64,000 bases of DNA from Buchnera aphidicola (Sitobion avenae) (lineage in GTDB: Bacteria > Pseudomonadota > Gammaproteobacteria > Enterobacterales > Enterobacteriaceae), in NCBI RefSeq assembly GCF_005082585.1, contig NZ_CP034855.1, positions 248,001 through 312,000 on the forward strand, given 5' to 3'. Both the position numbers and the translations under genes were made by a program. Of the stretch, positions 30,412-41,267 are shown one piece after another (position 1 is the first letter of the stretch; each line of letters opens with the position of its first letter). A model generated the notes under the pieces. That model saw only the letters and a list, made by a program, of their open reading frames with translations, ran no database searches and was not told where the DNA came from.

Positions 30412-30900
30412 GTGTTGTTAAAAAGAAAATCGAGTGAAAAAATATCTAAAATTGTTATTAATAAAAAAGCATATCATAATTATTTTATAGAAAAAGTTTT
30501 TCAATCGGGATTAATTTTAGAAGGTTGGGAAGTTAAATCTATTAGATCAGGAAAAGTTAATATTTCAGAAAGTTATATTATGAATTATTGTAATGAAATG
30601 TATCTTTGTAATTCTTTAATTCAACCTTTATATATGTCTTCAAATCATATTACTTGTAATCCAACAAGAAAAAGAAAATTATTATTGAATAAAAATGAAA
30701 TTGATTTCTTATTTCTAAAGAAAAAGAATATAGGATACACAATAATTTCATTATCTTTATTTTGGAAAAAATCTTGGTGTAAATTAGAATTTGGATTAGC
30801 AAAAGGTAAAAGTTTACAAGATAAAAGAATAAATTTAAAGAATCGAGAATGGGAAAAAGAAAAATTAAAAATACTAAAAAAAACTAAAGAAAAATATTAA
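30412..30900 (+). CDS. smpB: tmRNA-binding protein SmpB (GTG start)
   Basis: Brings tmRNA to stalled ribosomes for trans-translation. The 162-residue protein (E. coli 160) starts at GTG 30412 after GGAAG. Conserved parts are [38 protein letters not shown] and the basic C-terminal tail starting [12 protein letters not shown]. In E. coli the tmRNA gene ssrA follows smpB; here tadA follows after 7 bp, so ssrA is not at this site. Confidence 0.95.
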   Translation: MLLKRKSSEKISKIVINKKAYHNYFIEKVFQSGLILEGWEVKSIRSGKVNISESYIMNYCNEMYLCNSLIQPLYMSSNHITCNPTRKRKLLLNKNEIDFLFLKKKNIGYTIISLSLFWKKSWCKLEFGLAKGKSLQDKRINLKNREWEKEKLKILKKTKEKY

Positions 30901-30907
30901 ATATTTC

Positions 30908-31375
30908 ATGAAAAATCAAAAAGATAATAATTGGATGAAAATTGCTTTGCAATATGCATGTCATGCTGAAGAAAAAGGTGAAATTCCTATAGGGGCAGTA
31001 ATAGTTCTAGAAGAACGTATAATTGGAAGAGGCTGGAATAGTTCTATTGTTAAAAACGATCCCACTGCACATGCTGAAATTATAGCATTACGTCACGCTG
31101 GAAAAAAAATAAAAAATTATCGATTGTTAAATGCCACATTATATGTAACTTTGCAGCCTTGTATTATGTGTTGTGGGGCAATTATACACAGTCGTATTAA
31201 ACGCTTAGTATTTGGTGCGAATTGTGAAGGATCAAACAATAAATATTCTTTAAAAGATATTTTTTTCAATTCACAAAAAGATTATAAACTAAATATTAAA
31301 GAAAATGTTATGAAACATGAATGTTCTAATATTTTAATAAATTTTTTTAAAAAAAAAAGAAAGCAAAAACTATAA
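30908..31375 (+). CDS. tadA: tRNA-specific adenosine deaminase
   Basis: Converts A34 to inosine in tRNA-Arg. The 155-residue protein has the zinc motifs HAEIIALR and [15 protein letters not shown]; the residue before the PCxxC is Gln where E. coli has Glu (EPCVMC). The E. coli protein is slightly longer at the C-terminus. Ten A residues at 31349-31358 lie inside the last codons. It is 7 bp after smpB and convergent with acpS. Confidence 0.95.
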   Translation: MKNQKDNNWMKIALQYACHAEEKGEIPIGAVIVLEERIIGRGWNSSIVKNDPTAHAEIIALRHAGKKIKNYRLLNATLYVTLQPCIMCCGAIIHSRIKRLVFGANCEGSNNKYSLKDIFFNSQKDYKLNIKENVMKHECSNILINFFKKKRKQKL

Positions 31376-31394
31376 TATTTCAAATAAACTTAAA

Positions 31395-31775
31395 CTAACT
31401 TTCTAAAATTACTAAAGCATAAGCATACAATTTTTGATCAGATATACTTACATGTATAGATTTACATTTTATCTCCTTAGATTTCTTTAAAGCGTTTTTT
31501 AAAAAACGTAATTTTGGTTGTCCTGACTTATTATTATAAAATTCTAATTGATTAAATGTTATTCCATCATTTATGCCTGTCCCTAATGCTTTAGACGCTG
31601 CTTCTTTAGCAGTAAATTTTTTTGCAAGGAAATTTATATTAGATTCCATGAGAATATATTTTTTCCATTCTTCTGCAGATAAGATTTTTTTAGGAAAACG
31701 CTTGCCATAATGAGAAATAATATTTTTAATGCGTAATATTTCTATAAAATCTATTCCTACACCTATAATTGACAT
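31395..31775 (-). CDS. acpS: holo-acyl carrier protein synthase
   Basis: Attaches 4-phosphopantetheine from CoA to acyl carrier protein. The ATG at 31775 gives 126 residues, the E. coli length, beginning MSIIGVGIDFIEI with the metal Asp. An upstream start at 31802 would add nine residues. The second motif is FTAKEAASKALGTGI near residue 56. recO and pdxJ, which separate era and acpS in E. coli, are lost here. Confidence 0.94.
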   Translation of the reverse strand: MSIIGVGIDFIEILRIKNIISHYGKRFPKKILSAEEWKKYILMESNINFLAKKFTAKEAASKALGTGINDGITFNQLEFYNNKSGQPKLRFLKNALKKSKEIKCKSIHVSISDQKLYAYALVILES

Positions 31776-31879
31776 TTTAAAATATACCTTTTTATAAAAC
31801 ATTTTTGATTTAATAAGATGGTTTTTTAAAATTAGTTAAATCTTTTAATTCTTAACTAATTTTAAAAAATTAGTTATTT

Positions 31880-32746
31880 TTATATTACTTTTTTAAATTT
31901 TTTATATTTAATCCACAAGAGAAGATGAGTTTTAATGTGAAACTCTTTTTCTATATTATTTCTTGAATTCATACTAATTTTTTTTATTTTTTCTCCATTA
32001 TGACCAATTATAATACTTTTTTGTCGGATGTTTTCTACCCAAATTATAGCTCGTATATAAAGTTCTTTATTTTCTTTTTTTTGAAAATCATCAATTTCTA
32101 CTTTTATTATAGAAGGTAATTCATCACCCAAAAAAAATATTAATTGTTCTCGAATAATTTCAGACATCGTGAAAAATTGAGAATTTGTTGTAATATAAAA
32201 TTCAGGATATATATGAGGTTTCTGGGGCAAATAAGATGCAATTGTGTTATTTACTAAAGTTACATTTTTTATTTTTTTTGCAGAAATAGGAATAATTTCC
32301 AAATTATCAACTTTTTTTTTAAGAAAATCAATAAAAGGTAACAAAATAATTTTGTTAGTTATTTTATCAATTTTATTAATTATAATAATAACAGGTATTT
32401 TATATTTTTTTATTTCATTTGAAATCATTTCATCATCTTCTGTCCAAAATGTTCGATCAATAATAAAAATTATTAATGTTGAAGATTTTCTTATTTGATG
32501 AAAAGTATGTTTTTGATACTTAATTTTCTTATTTCTTTTATTTAAAATTATCCCGGGTGTATCTACATAAATAAATTGATAATTATTTTGTGTTTTAATA
32601 CCTGTAATGTTATTTTGTGTTGTATTTTTTTTTCTTGATACAATGGAAATTTTTTTTCCGATTATTTTATTAAGAAATGTTGATTTACCAACATTTGCTT
32701 TTCCAATAATGGTTATATATCCACAATGTTTTTGTTTTATTTTCAC
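31880..32746 (-). CDS. era: GTPase Era
   Basis: A 16S rRNA-binding GTPase for 30S maturation. The 288-residue protein (E. coli 301) has G1 GKANVGKS, G3 DTPG, G4 NKID and G5 SAK, then a KH RNA-binding domain with GHNGEKIK near residue 255. G1 normally reads GRPNVGKS. The ATG overlaps the rnc stop by 4 bp, so the two are translationally coupled as in E. coli. Confidence 0.95.
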   Translation of the reverse strand: MKIKQKHCGYITIIGKANVGKSTFLNKIIGKKISIVSRKKNTTQNNITGIKTQNNYQFIYVDTPGIILNKRNKKIKYQKHTFHQIRKSSTLIIFIIDRTFWTEDDEMISNEIKKYKIPVIIIINKIDKITNKIILLPFIDFLKKKVDNLEIIPISAKKIKNVTLVNNTIASYLPQKPHIYPEFYITTNSQFFTMSEIIREQLIFFLGDELPSIIKVEIDDFQKKENKELYIRAIIWVENIRQKSIIIGHNGEKIKKISMNSRNNIEKEFHIKTHLLLWIKYKKFKKVI

Positions 32747-33423
32747 TCTACACCTAATTGAATCAATGCCTTCTGTGCAGCATCTTGTTCAGCTTTTCTT
32801 CGACTAGAACCAGTACCAATTAAATATTCTGAAATAATACTAATTTTACAATGAATAGTAAATAACTGATTATGAGCTTCACCATATACTTCAACTATAA
32901 AGTATGACGGTAAAGATAAATGTTTTGACTGTAAATATTCTTGTAATCGTGTTTTAGGATCTTTTTGTGTATCTCCAGGGCTAATTTTTTCTAAACGTTT
33001 TTCATACCATTTTAATATTAATTCCTCTACTGTTTTAATATTACTATCTAAATAAATACTTCCAATTAGAGCTTCTACTGCATTAGCTAAAATAGATTCA
33101 CGACGAAAACCTCCACTTTTAAGTTCTCCCTGTCCTAATTTCAAGTAATCTCCTAAATCAAATTCATATGCAATTTCTGCTAATGTATTACCTCTTACTA
33201 ACGTTGCTCTCATACGACTCATATCGCCTTCATCAATATATGGAAAATGTTGATATAAAGCATTGGCAATTACAAAACTTAAAATGGAATCACCTAAAAA
33301 TTCTAATCGTTCATTATGTTTGCTGCTTGCACTACGATGCGTTAATGCTTGTTTTAAAAGATCTTTATGAGTAAAAGTATATCCTAGTACTTTTTGTATT
33401 TTTTTTGTTACGATATGATTCAT
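32743..33423 (-). CDS. rnc: ribonuclease III
   Basis: Double-strand RNA endonuclease that processes rRNA precursors. It has 226 residues, the E. coli length. The catalytic signature is [17 protein letters not shown] near residue 38, with the second metal Glu in [14 protein letters not shown]. The C-terminal double-stranded-RNA-binding domain ends [21 protein letters not shown]. The 16S processing stem at 24041-24063/25706-25728 is a natural substrate. Between lepB and era as in E. coli. Confidence 0.97.
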   Translation of the reverse strand: MNHIVTKKIQKVLGYTFTHKDLLKQALTHRSASSKHNERLEFLGDSILSFVIANALYQHFPYIDEGDMSRMRATLVRGNTLAEIAYEFDLGDYLKLGQGELKSGGFRRESILANAVEALIGSIYLDSNIKTVEELILKWYEKRLEKISPGDTQKDPKTRLQEYLQSKHLSLPSYFIVEVYGEAHNQLFTIHCKISIISEYLIGTGSSRRKAEQDAAQKALIQLGVE

Positions 33424-33554
33424 GTTATACCAATTTCAAAAATATTTTCATTGATCGTATATATAATAGGAAAAATAGAAAATTTGATAAAATTGAAGGT
33501 TTACGTTAATATAAATATATAATACTAATTATATTTTTTTTGTATTAATTTTTT

Positions 33555-34499
33555 CTAATATATATTTCCAATTCTATTTATACGTATACCAGTAGGCCAT
33601 TCATTTTCATTTTTATCAAAGCTCATCCATATTTTAATGGCTTTTCCCACTAAGTTTTTCTCGGGCACAAAACCCCAATAACGACTATCTAAACTATTAT
33701 CACGATTATCCCCCATCATAAAATATTTACCTTTAGGCACAATCCAAGTTAATGCAGGCATATTTTTTTGTCGAAAATAATCTTTTTTTGGATTTTTTAT
33801 ATTATTCAATAGTAATATATTATGTTTAAAATTATTAATATTTTCTTCTAAAATATTAAAATATAATGAATTATATGTCTTTTTTTCTTTTTTTGGATTT
33901 TTCTTATTCGAAAAATATATCTTTTGAATAAAATTACTTGATTTAGCTTTTGAATAATTAATAAAAAATTTTTTCTGGCATTTTTTTTCATTAACATAAT
34001 TTACACAGATATCTATGTGTTTATTATTAATATCATATTTTATTTTATCTCCGGGTAATCCTATTACACGTTTAATATAATCTATATTATGATCATTAGG
34101 ATGTTTAAACACTACAATATCACCACGTTCAGGATATTTTGTGTGTATTAATGTTTTATGTGTAATGGGTTCTTTAATACCATATGAAAATTTTTCTACT
34201 AAAATAAAATCACCTACTAGAAGAGTAGGCATCATAGAACCTGAAGGAATTTGAAAAGGTTCATAAATAAATGAACGTATAATAAATATTATTAAAAAAA
34301 TAGGAAAAAATGATGCTATAGATTCAAAAAAATATATTTTACTTTTTACGTTAACTATATTATTTTGACATAAAGGTTTTTTTTTAATTATTTTTTTATT
34401 AATTAAATAATTTTTAATGTTATTAATACAATAAAAAATCCAAAACACTCCTGTTACTAATGTGCTAATTAATAAAAAAATAGTTAATTTATTAGCCAT
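33555..34499 (-). CDS. lepB: signal peptidase I
   Basis: Cleaves signal peptides of exported proteins on the periplasmic side of the inner membrane. The ATG at 34499 gives 314 residues (E. coli 324) and lies 7 nt after AAGGA; the ATG six bases upstream is too close to it. The first transmembrane segment is at about residues 4-24, the second near 60-78. The catalytic Ser is in PSGSMMPTLL and the Lys in DYIKRVIGLPGD; MMGDNRDNSLDSRYWG follows. The middle region is low-complexity and Asn/Lys-rich. Confidence 0.95.
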   Translation of the reverse strand: MANKLTIFLLISTLVTGVFWIFYCINNIKNYLINKKIIKKKPLCQNNIVNVKSKIYFFESIASFFPIFLIIFIIRSFIYEPFQIPSGSMMPTLLVGDFILVEKFSYGIKEPITHKTLIHTKYPERGDIVVFKHPNDHNIDYIKRVIGLPGDKIKYDINNKHIDICVNYVNEKKCQKKFFINYSKAKSSNFIQKIYFSNKKNPKKEKKTYNSLYFNILEENINNFKHNILLLNNIKNPKKDYFRQKNMPALTWIVPKGKYFMMGDNRDNSLDSRYWGFVPEKNLVGKAIKIWMSFDKNENEWPTGIRINRIGNIY

Positions 34500-34514
34500 T
34501 GTCATTTCCTTATA

Positions 34515-36308
34515 TTAATTTTTACTAGTATTTAAAATCGTCAAAAATACTGTCTTAGGTACATTAATATTACCTATTTTTTTCATTCTTTTTTTTCCAT
34601 CTTTTTGTTTTTTTAATAACTTTTTCTTTCTGCTAATATCACCGCCATAGCATTTTGCTAATACATTTTTTCTTAATTGTTTGATAGTAGAACGTGCAAC
34701 AATAGAATTGTTAATTGTAGCTTGAATACAAATATCAAATTGATGTCGAGGTATTAATGTTTTCATTTTATCAACTATTTCACGAGAACGATGATGTGCA
34801 TTTTTATAATAAGATAGCATTGTTAATGCATCTACTTTTTCGGAATTAATTAATATATCTATTCTTACCATTTTTGCCGACTTAAAACATTTAAAATCAT
34901 ATTCTAATGAAGCATATCCGCTAGAAACAGACTTCAACTCATCAAAAAAGTTTAATACTACTTCATTCATTGGTATATTATATTTTAATAATACCTGATG
35001 TGTATGATAAATCATATTGATTTGAATGCCTCTTTTTTTTATACATAACTTTATGACTGCTCCAAGATACTGAGGAGGTAATAAAATATTGCATTCTACT
35101 ATAGGTTCTTTAATTTTTTTAATATCATTCATGTTTGGAAAATTAGAAGGAGTGTCTAAATAAACTATTTTTCCATTAACCAACTCTATTTGATAAATAA
35201 CTGTAGGTGAAGTTGAAATTAAGTCAATAGAATATTCTCTTTCTAAACGAGCTTGAATAATTTCCATATGTAATAAACCTAAAAATCCACATCTAAATCC
35301 AAAACCAAGGGCTGTAGAATTTTCTGGTTCATAGAATAAAGAAGAATCATTTAAACTAAGTTTCCCTAACGCATCTCTAAATGTTTCATATTGGTTAGAT
35401 GAGAGAGGAAATAAACCAGCATATATCTGAGGTTTAATTTTTTTAAATCCTACTAGCGTCTTTTTTGCTGGATTTTTAGCTGTTGTTAGTGTGTCACCTA
35501 CAGGAGCTGCTATAATATTTTTTATCCCACAAATAATCCATCCTACCTCACCACATTTTAATTGATTTTTATTTACTTTTTTAGGTGTAAAAATTCCTAA
35601 TTGTTCAACAAAATAATTTTTTCCTGTACTCATTACTTGAATTTTATCTTTTTCAAATAATATCCCATTTTTAATCCTTATTAAAGATACTACTCCTAGA
35701 TAATTGTCAAACCATGAATCGATAATTAAAGCTTGAAGAGGAGCATCTATTGAACCCTTAGGATAAGGAATATCATTAATAATACGTTCTATAAGTTTTT
35801 CAATACCCTCTCCAGTTTTAGATGAACACCTAATTGCATCTAATGCAGATATCCCTATAATGTCTTCAATTTCTTTTGCCACCTTATCTGCATTTGAATT
35901 GGGTAGATCTATTTTATTTAATACCGGAACGATTTCTAAATTCATCTCTAATGCAGTATAACAATTAGCCAAGGTTTGAGCTTCAACTCCCTGAGTAGAA
36001 TCTACTACTAATAACGCTCCTTCACATGCTGCTAATGATCGAGATACTTCATATGAAAAATCTACATGACCTGGAGTATCTATAAAGTTCAAATTAAAAA
36101 TATTGCCTAATTTGTTTGTATAATTAATCATAACACTTTGGGCTTTAATAGTGATCCCTCGTTCTTTTTCTAAATCCATTGAATCTAATACTTGATTAGA
36201 CATTTCTCTTTCAGATAACCCGCCACATATTTGTATTAATCGATCAGATAAAGTTGATTTTCCATGATCAATATGAGCTATAATAGAAAAATTTCTTATA
36301 TTTTTCAT
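34515..36308 (-). CDS. lepA: elongation factor 4 (LepA)
   Basis: Ribosome-associated GTPase with roles in back-translocation or 30S assembly. The 597-residue protein (E. coli 599) has G1 [22 protein letters not shown] near residue 130, and the LepA-specific C-terminal domain with [20 protein letters not shown]. It is 15 bp upstream of lepB, as in the E. coli lepAB operon. Confidence 0.97.
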   Translation of the reverse strand: MKNIRNFSIIAHIDHGKSTLSDRLIQICGGLSEREMSNQVLDSMDLEKERGITIKAQSVMINYTNKLGNIFNLNFIDTPGHVDFSYEVSRSLAACEGALLVVDSTQGVEAQTLANCYTALEMNLEIVPVLNKIDLPNSNADKVAKEIEDIIGISALDAIRCSSKTGEGIEKLIERIINDIPYPKGSIDAPLQALIIDSWFDNYLGVVSLIRIKNGILFEKDKIQVMSTGKNYFVEQLGIFTPKKVNKNQLKCGEVGWIICGIKNIIAAPVGDTLTTAKNPAKKTLVGFKKIKPQIYAGLFPLSSNQYETFRDALGKLSLNDSSLFYEPENSTALGFGFRCGFLGLLHMEIIQARLEREYSIDLISTSPTVIYQIELVNGKIVYLDTPSNFPNMNDIKKIKEPIVECNILLPPQYLGAVIKLCIKKRGIQINMIYHTHQVLLKYNIPMNEVVLNFFDELKSVSSGYASLEYDFKCFKSAKMVRIDILINSEKVDALTMLSYYKNAHHRSREIVDKMKTLIPRHQFDICIQATINNSIVARSTIKQLRKNVLAKCYGGDISRKKKLLKKQKDGKKRMKKIGNINVPKTVFLTILNTSKN

Positions 36309-36500
36309 ATTCTTATACCATTTTTATTTTTTATATATTTTAACATGCAGCAAAAAATATTTTTTATTATTTTTATAAATTTTTTAATAAAACGTTTTTT
36401 AAAAAACAATTTTAAAAAATAAAGAATATAATTAATATATAATATATAATGCAATATTAAAAAATTTATCAATGAAAAATATAAATCAATACTATTTAAT

Positions 36501-37604
36501 ATGACTAGAAAAAGAAATAAAAAAGTAATCGTTGCAATGTCTGGAGGTGTAGATTCGTCTGTTTCGGCATGGATTTTAAAAAAAAAAAGATATCAGGTAG
36601 AAGGTTTGTTTATGAAAAATTGGGAAGAAGATGATAAAAAAGGATATTGTAATTCTACTGCAGATTTGTTAGATGCCGAAAATGTGTGTAAAAAATTGAA
36701 TATACATCTTCACAAGATAAACTTTTCTGTGGAATATTGGGAATATGTTTTTAAAAATTTTTTAATTGAACATAAAAAAGGAAATACACCAAATCCCGAT
36801 GTTTTATGTAATAAAGAAATTAAATTTAACATGTTTTTAAATTATTCTATTCAAGAACTTAAAGCAGATTATATTGCTACAGGTCATTATGCTCGTATAA
36901 AAAAAATTAATGGAAAGTTTTTTCTTTTGAAAGGAATCGATATAAATAAAGATCAAAGTTATTTTTTATATACTTTAAATAGCATGCAACTTAAAAGAAT
37001 TTTATTTCCAATTGGATATTTACAAAAAAGTAAAGTAAGGGATCTTGCTAAAAAAATAGATTTAAAAATTTCTACAAAAAAAGATTCCACTGGTATTTGT
37101 TTCATTGGCCCTAAAAACTTAAAAAATTTTTTAGGACGTTATCTTTCTGAAAAAAAAGGAGATATAGTTACAACGTCAGGAAAAGTGATTGGAAAACATG
37201 ACGGAATTTTTTATTATACTTTAGGTCAACGACAAGGATTAGGTATTGGTGGAATAAAAGGAGAATATAACATACCATGGTATGTCGTAGAGAAAAATAT
37301 TAAAAAAAACATATTAATTGTTGCTCAGGGTTCTTATAATAAACATCTTATGTCGATAGGTTTAATTGCTAAAGATATCAATTGGATTAATAATGAAGTG
37401 TATTTTCCTTTTTTCTGTAGGGCAAAAATAAGATATCGTCAAAAAGATATGGTATGTAAAATAGAATATATCAATGATAAATATATAAAAATATTATTTG
37501 ATTTACCTGTTATTGCCGTCACACCTGGTCAATCAATAGTTTTTTATTTATCAGAAAAATGTATAGGTGGGGGGATTATTAAATCTAGATTGCCATTGTT
37601 GTAA
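36501..37604 (+). CDS. mnmA: tRNA-specific 2-thiouridylase
   Basis: Thiolates U34 of tRNA-Lys, -Glu and -Gln. The 367-residue protein (E. coli 368) has the PP-loop AMSGGVDSS, the catalytic Cys in NPDVLCNKEIKF near residue 99 and the second Cys in TGICFIG. A run of eleven A residues (36578-36588) lies in frame near codon 27. Slippage there would shift the frame of a fraction of transcripts. mnmA-hflD-purB is the E. coli order. Confidence 0.96.
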   Translation: MTRKRNKKVIVAMSGGVDSSVSAWILKKKRYQVEGLFMKNWEEDDKKGYCNSTADLLDAENVCKKLNIHLHKINFSVEYWEYVFKNFLIEHKKGNTPNPDVLCNKEIKFNMFLNYSIQELKADYIATGHYARIKKINGKFFLLKGIDINKDQSYFLYTLNSMQLKRILFPIGYLQKSKVRDLAKKIDLKISTKKDSTGICFIGPKNLKNFLGRYLSEKKGDIVTTSGKVIGKHDGIFYYTLGQRQGLGIGGIKGEYNIPWYVVEKNIKKNILIVAQGSYNKHLMSIGLIAKDINWINNEVYFPFFCRAKIRYRQKDMVCKIEYINDKYIKILFDLPVIAVTPGQSIVFYLSEKCIGGGIIKSRLPLL

Positions 37605-37639
37605 TTTTAATAATTCAAAACAGTAAAGAGATAATTGTG

Positions 37640-38275
37640 ATGAAAAAAATACACTCAATTACGTTATCACTTGCAAGTATATTTCAATCAGCTGATTTAG
37701 TTCAGAAATTAGCTCATTCAGGACAATGTGACAACTATGCATTTAGTACATGCTTAAAAAGTATTTTAGAAATTAATCCTACCTCTATAATTACAATATA
37801 TGGAAATCATGAAAAAAATCTTATCATAGGATTAAAAAAATTAGTATCGATTTTAACTTTTTCTCATTTTTCTTATTCATATATCGAGTTAATGAAATAT
37901 ATTTTTAATATGATGACTATTGAAAGAAAATTACAAAAAAATCGTAAGGCCATTAATTTTTTAAAAAATGAAATATCTATTATATCTAATGAATATAACT
38001 TAAATTACAATACAAAAAATTTAACTAGAAAATTAGCAGAGTTATATCTTGAAATTATCAGTCCTTTAGGTTCTCGCATTTTAATTAACGGAGTAAAAAA
38101 ATTTTTACAAGATTTTCACATACAAGAAAAAATTAGATGTTTGTTATTCGCGGGTATTCGTGGCATAGTTTTATGGCGACAATATGGTGGTAGTCAATTA
38201 CAACTAATATATTTTAGATATTGTATTATTAAAAAAGCAAAGAAAATATTATATACACTAAAAAATGCAACGTAA
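37640..38275 (+). CDS. hflD: lysogenization regulator homologue HflD
   Basis: A peripheral membrane protein of uncertain cellular function; in E. coli it affects lambda lysogeny. The 211-residue product shows the family segments ITLSLASIFQSADLVQKLAH and ISPLGSRILINGV near residue 148 and LLFAGIRGIVLWRQYGGSQL towards the end. A GTG three bases upstream is an alternative start. There is no phage to regulate here, so retention suggests a housekeeping role between mnmA and purB. Confidence 0.9.
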   Translation: MKKIHSITLSLASIFQSADLVQKLAHSGQCDNYAFSTCLKSILEINPTSIITIYGNHEKNLIIGLKKLVSILTFSHFSYSYIELMKYIFNMMTIERKLQKNRKAINFLKNEISIISNEYNLNYNTKNLTRKLAELYLEIISPLGSRILINGVKKFLQDFHIQEKIRCLLFAGIRGIVLWRQYGGSQLQLIYFRYCIIKKAKKILYTLKNAT

Positions 38276-38307
38276 ATTTTCTTTTATAAAAAACAGGATC
38301 CTAATTT

Positions 38308-39678
38308 ATGGAATTAACTGCATTAACAGCTATCTCTCCCATAGATGGTCGATATAGTGCTTTAACAGTACTATTAAGAAATATTTTTAGTGAATTTAGT
38401 TTTTTAAAATATCGTCTTAATATTGAAATTGAATGGCTAAAAAAAATAATTAGCATGTCTCAAATATTAGAAATTAAAAACATTCAATATAAAGATACAT
38501 TTTTTCTTGATAATATTGTTAAAGAATTTAATGAAAAAGATGCAATATTTATTAAAAATATAGAAAAAACAACTAATCATGATGTTAAAGCTTTAGAATA
38601 TTTTTTAAAAAATAAAATTTCTAAATCTAAAAATTTTTTATTGGTTTCAGAATTTGTTCATTTTGGATGTACTTCCGAAGACATTAATAATGTCGCATAT
38701 GCATTAATGATAAAAGATGCTCGTGATAAAATAATTTTGCCATTATGGACTAAGATTATTAATGTCTTAAAAAAAATGGTATTCAGATATCAAAATAGTC
38801 CTTTATTATCTTTAACTCATGGACAACCTGCGACTCCATCAACGATGGGTAAAGAAATTGCTAATTTTTATTATCGAATGCAACGTCAGTACATAATTTT
38901 AACAAAAATAGAAATATTAGGAAAAATGAACGGGAGTACTGGGAATTATAATGCACATTTAGCAGCATATCCTCAAATTAATTGGCATAAAATAAGCAAG
39001 GATTTTATAATGTCACTAGGCATTAATTGGAATCCATATACAACACAAATTGAACCGCATGATTATATTGCTGAATTTTTTAGTTGTATATCGCTCTTTA
39101 ATACTATACTAATTGATTTTAATCGCGATATGTGGGGTTACATTTCTCTTAATTATTTTAAACAAAGGTTAATAGATTGCGAAATAGGTTCTTCAATAAT
39201 GCCCCATAAAGTCAATCCAATCAATTTTGAAAATTCTGAAGGTAATTTAGGAATAGCTAATGCTTTAATGAATCATATGATAACAAAATTGCCTATTTCT
39301 CGATGGCAGCGAGATTTAAGTGATTCTACAGTTTTACGTAATTTAGGAGTCGCAATTTCTTATTCAGTAATTGCATATTATTCTGTATTATCAGGGATTG
39401 ATAAATTAGAAATAAATGAATTTCAATTATTGAAAAATTTAGATCAGAACTGGTCTATTTTATCTGAACCTATTCAAACTGTCATGCGTCGTTATGGGAT
39501 AAAAAATGCATACGAAAAATTAAAAAAATTAACTCGGGGGAAAGAAATAAATAAAGATATTATACATTCATTTATTTCAAGTTTAAAAATTCCAGAAAAA
39601 GAAAAAAAACGTTTAAAAAATATTACACCAAGAAACTATATTGGTGCAGCTAGTACGATTATTAATGAAATAAAATAA
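38308..39678 (+). CDS. purB: adenylosuccinate lyase
   Basis: Acts in purine synthesis, splitting SAICAR and adenylosuccinate. It has 456 residues, the E. coli length. It has HDVKALEYFLK, the TSEDINNVAYALM segment with HFGCTSED, LTHGQPATPSTMGKE, and the superfamily signature SSIMPHKVNPINFENSEGN near residue 295-315. It follows hflD by 32 bp. Confidence 0.97.
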   Translation: MELTALTAISPIDGRYSALTVLLRNIFSEFSFLKYRLNIEIEWLKKIISMSQILEIKNIQYKDTFFLDNIVKEFNEKDAIFIKNIEKTTNHDVKALEYFLKNKISKSKNFLLVSEFVHFGCTSEDINNVAYALMIKDARDKIILPLWTKIINVLKKMVFRYQNSPLLSLTHGQPATPSTMGKEIANFYYRMQRQYIILTKIEILGKMNGSTGNYNAHLAAYPQINWHKISKDFIMSLGINWNPYTTQIEPHDYIAEFFSCISLFNTILIDFNRDMWGYISLNYFKQRLIDCEIGSSIMPHKVNPINFENSEGNLGIANALMNHMITKLPISRWQRDLSDSTVLRNLGVAISYSVIAYYSVLSGIDKLEINEFQLLKNLDQNWSILSEPIQTVMRRYGIKNAYEKLKKLTRGKEINKDIIHSFISSLKIPEKEKKRLKNITPRNYIGAASTIINEIK

Positions 39679-39744
39679 ATGATAATTTAATATTATGTAC
39701 TATTATACTTGTTTTATATAATAAAGATTATTTATATTTTTCAA

Positions 39745-39761
39745 ACATTACTCAGTAATGT
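39745..39761. other. 17-bp palindrome upstream of mltE
   Basis: ACATTACTCAGTAATGT is a perfect inverted repeat with a one-base centre, 24 bp before the mltE start. It could be an operator-like site or weak hairpin in the leader. No regulator is suggested by the sequence. Confidence 0.3.
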
Positions 39762-39784
39762 ATAAAATTTAAGGAAATATTCCT

Positions 39785-40375
39785 GTGAAATTAGGAATTT
39801 TAATTATTTGTTTTTTATTATTAACTGGATCTAGTCAGTTTTTCAATATAAAAAAAAATTTAACAATAAATTATTTTTTAAATAAGAATAGTATTCAAAA
39901 TACTTTAAATCATTGGAATGATATTGTCGAAGTGGCTGCACATAAATATAAAGTTGATGAAAAATTAATTAAATCCATTATTTATGTAGAATCTTCTGGC
40001 AATCCTTGTGCTAAAAGTAAATCCAATGCAATTGGATTAATGCAAATAAAACCTTCTTCAGCAGGAGCTGAAGTATATCGTTTATATGGAAAAAAAGGCC
40101 AACCTTCTATTAAAGAATTATATAATCCAAAAATAAATATTGATATGGGAACTGCCTATATTAGTTTTTTACAAAAAAAATTTTCGACGATAAAAAACAA
40201 AGATGTGATGAGATATGCTACTATTGTTTCATATGTCAATGGAGCTAGCGCACTTCTTAAAACATTTTCTAAAAATAGCAAAGAAGCAATAGATATAATA
40301 AATACTATGACAACACAATCTTTTTACACACACGTAAAAAAAAACATCCAGCAATTCAAGCATCTCGTTACTTAA
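39785..40375 (+). CDS. mltE: membrane-type lytic transglycosylase, lipobox Cys lost
   Basis: Resembles E. coli MltE (EmtA, 203 residues), which cleaves peptidoglycan glycan strands. The 196-residue product starts at GTG 39785. The catalytic Glu is in IIYVESSGNP, followed by SNAIGLMQIKPSS and a GTAYISFL/VSYVNGASALL core. The N-terminus keeps a hydrophobic leader, but the lipobox LLAGC of E. coli reads LLTGS: the lipidated Cys16 is Ser16 (TCT). The protein is therefore unlikely to be a lipoprotein; it could be secreted or held by its leader. Confidence 0.85.
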   Translation: MKLGILIICFLLLTGSSQFFNIKKNLTINYFLNKNSIQNTLNHWNDIVEVAAHKYKVDEKLIKSIIYVESSGNPCAKSKSNAIGLMQIKPSSAGAEVYRLYGKKGQPSIKELYNPKINIDMGTAYISFLQKKFSTIKNKDVMRYATIVSYVNGASALLKTFSKNSKEAIDIINTMTTQSFYTHVKKNIQQFKHLVT

Positions 40376-40484
40376 TGAAAGTAATTATGATATACAATTT
40401 AATATAAAAATATATTTTTAAAATACAATTAATAAAACATTAAAAGTTATATTGACAATCATATCTATTTTTCGAGATGTAAAA

Positions 40485-41267
40485 ATGGGATTTTTAAAAG
40501 GTAAAAAAATTTTAATAATTGGGATTTCAAGCATAAGATCAATTTCTTTTGGTATAGCAAAATCTTTATATAGTCAGGAAGCAGAATTAGCATTTGTATG
40601 TCAAAATGAAAAAATAAGTAAAAAAATAAAACATTTAACACGAGAATTAAACTCATCTATTATTTTTTCTTGCGATGTATCAAAGGATGACAATATTAAA
40701 AAATTATTTATAGATTTAAGACAAGTTTGGAAAAAATTTGATGGTTTAGTTCATGCTATTGCCTACTGCCCCAAAGAACATTTTAACGAAGATTTTATAA
40801 GTAGTACTACAAGAAATGGATTTAATATTGCACATGAAATTAGTTCCTATAGTTTTTTAGGATTAGTAAAAGAATGCAGAAATATGTTAAATAATTTTTC
40901 TTCTTTGTTAACTTTATCCTATTTAGGTGCACAAAGAGTAATACCTAATTATAATGTTATGGGTTTAGTAAAAGCATCGTTAGAAGCAAATGTTCGTTAT
41001 ATGGCTTATTCGTTAGGAAAAAAAAACATTCGTGTTAATGCAATTTCGTCTGGTCCAATTAAAACTATTTCTTCTTACAAAATTAAAAATTTTAATAAAA
41101 TAAAAAATTTTTCTCATGCATCTTCATTTTTAAAAAATTCTATTACCAGTGAAAATATAGGAAACGTAGCCTCTTTTCTATTATCTGATTTGTCTTTAGG
41201 TATTACTGGTTCAGTGATTTATGTTGATAATGGTTTTAACATAAGTGGAATAAATAATATTTTATAA
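40485..41267 (+). CDS. fabI: enoyl-ACP reductase (NADH)
   Basis: Final reduction step of fatty acid elongation. The ATG at 40485 gives 260 residues (E. coli 262) starting MGFLKGKKILIIG exactly as the family; a TTG at 40452 would add 11 unrelated residues. The active site YNVMGLVKASLEAN (Tyr-x6-Lys) lies near residue 156, preceded by LTLSYLGAQR. It works with FabZ and AcpS, both in this window. Confidence 0.95.
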   Translation: MGFLKGKKILIIGISSIRSISFGIAKSLYSQEAELAFVCQNEKISKKIKHLTRELNSSIIFSCDVSKDDNIKKLFIDLRQVWKKFDGLVHAIAYCPKEHFNEDFISSTTRNGFNIAHEISSYSFLGLVKECRNMLNNFSSLLTLSYLGAQRVIPNYNVMGLVKASLEANVRYMAYSLGKKNIRVNAISSGPIKTISSYKIKNFNKIKNFSHASSFLKNSITSENIGNVASFLLSDLSLGITGSVIYVDNGFNISGINNIL

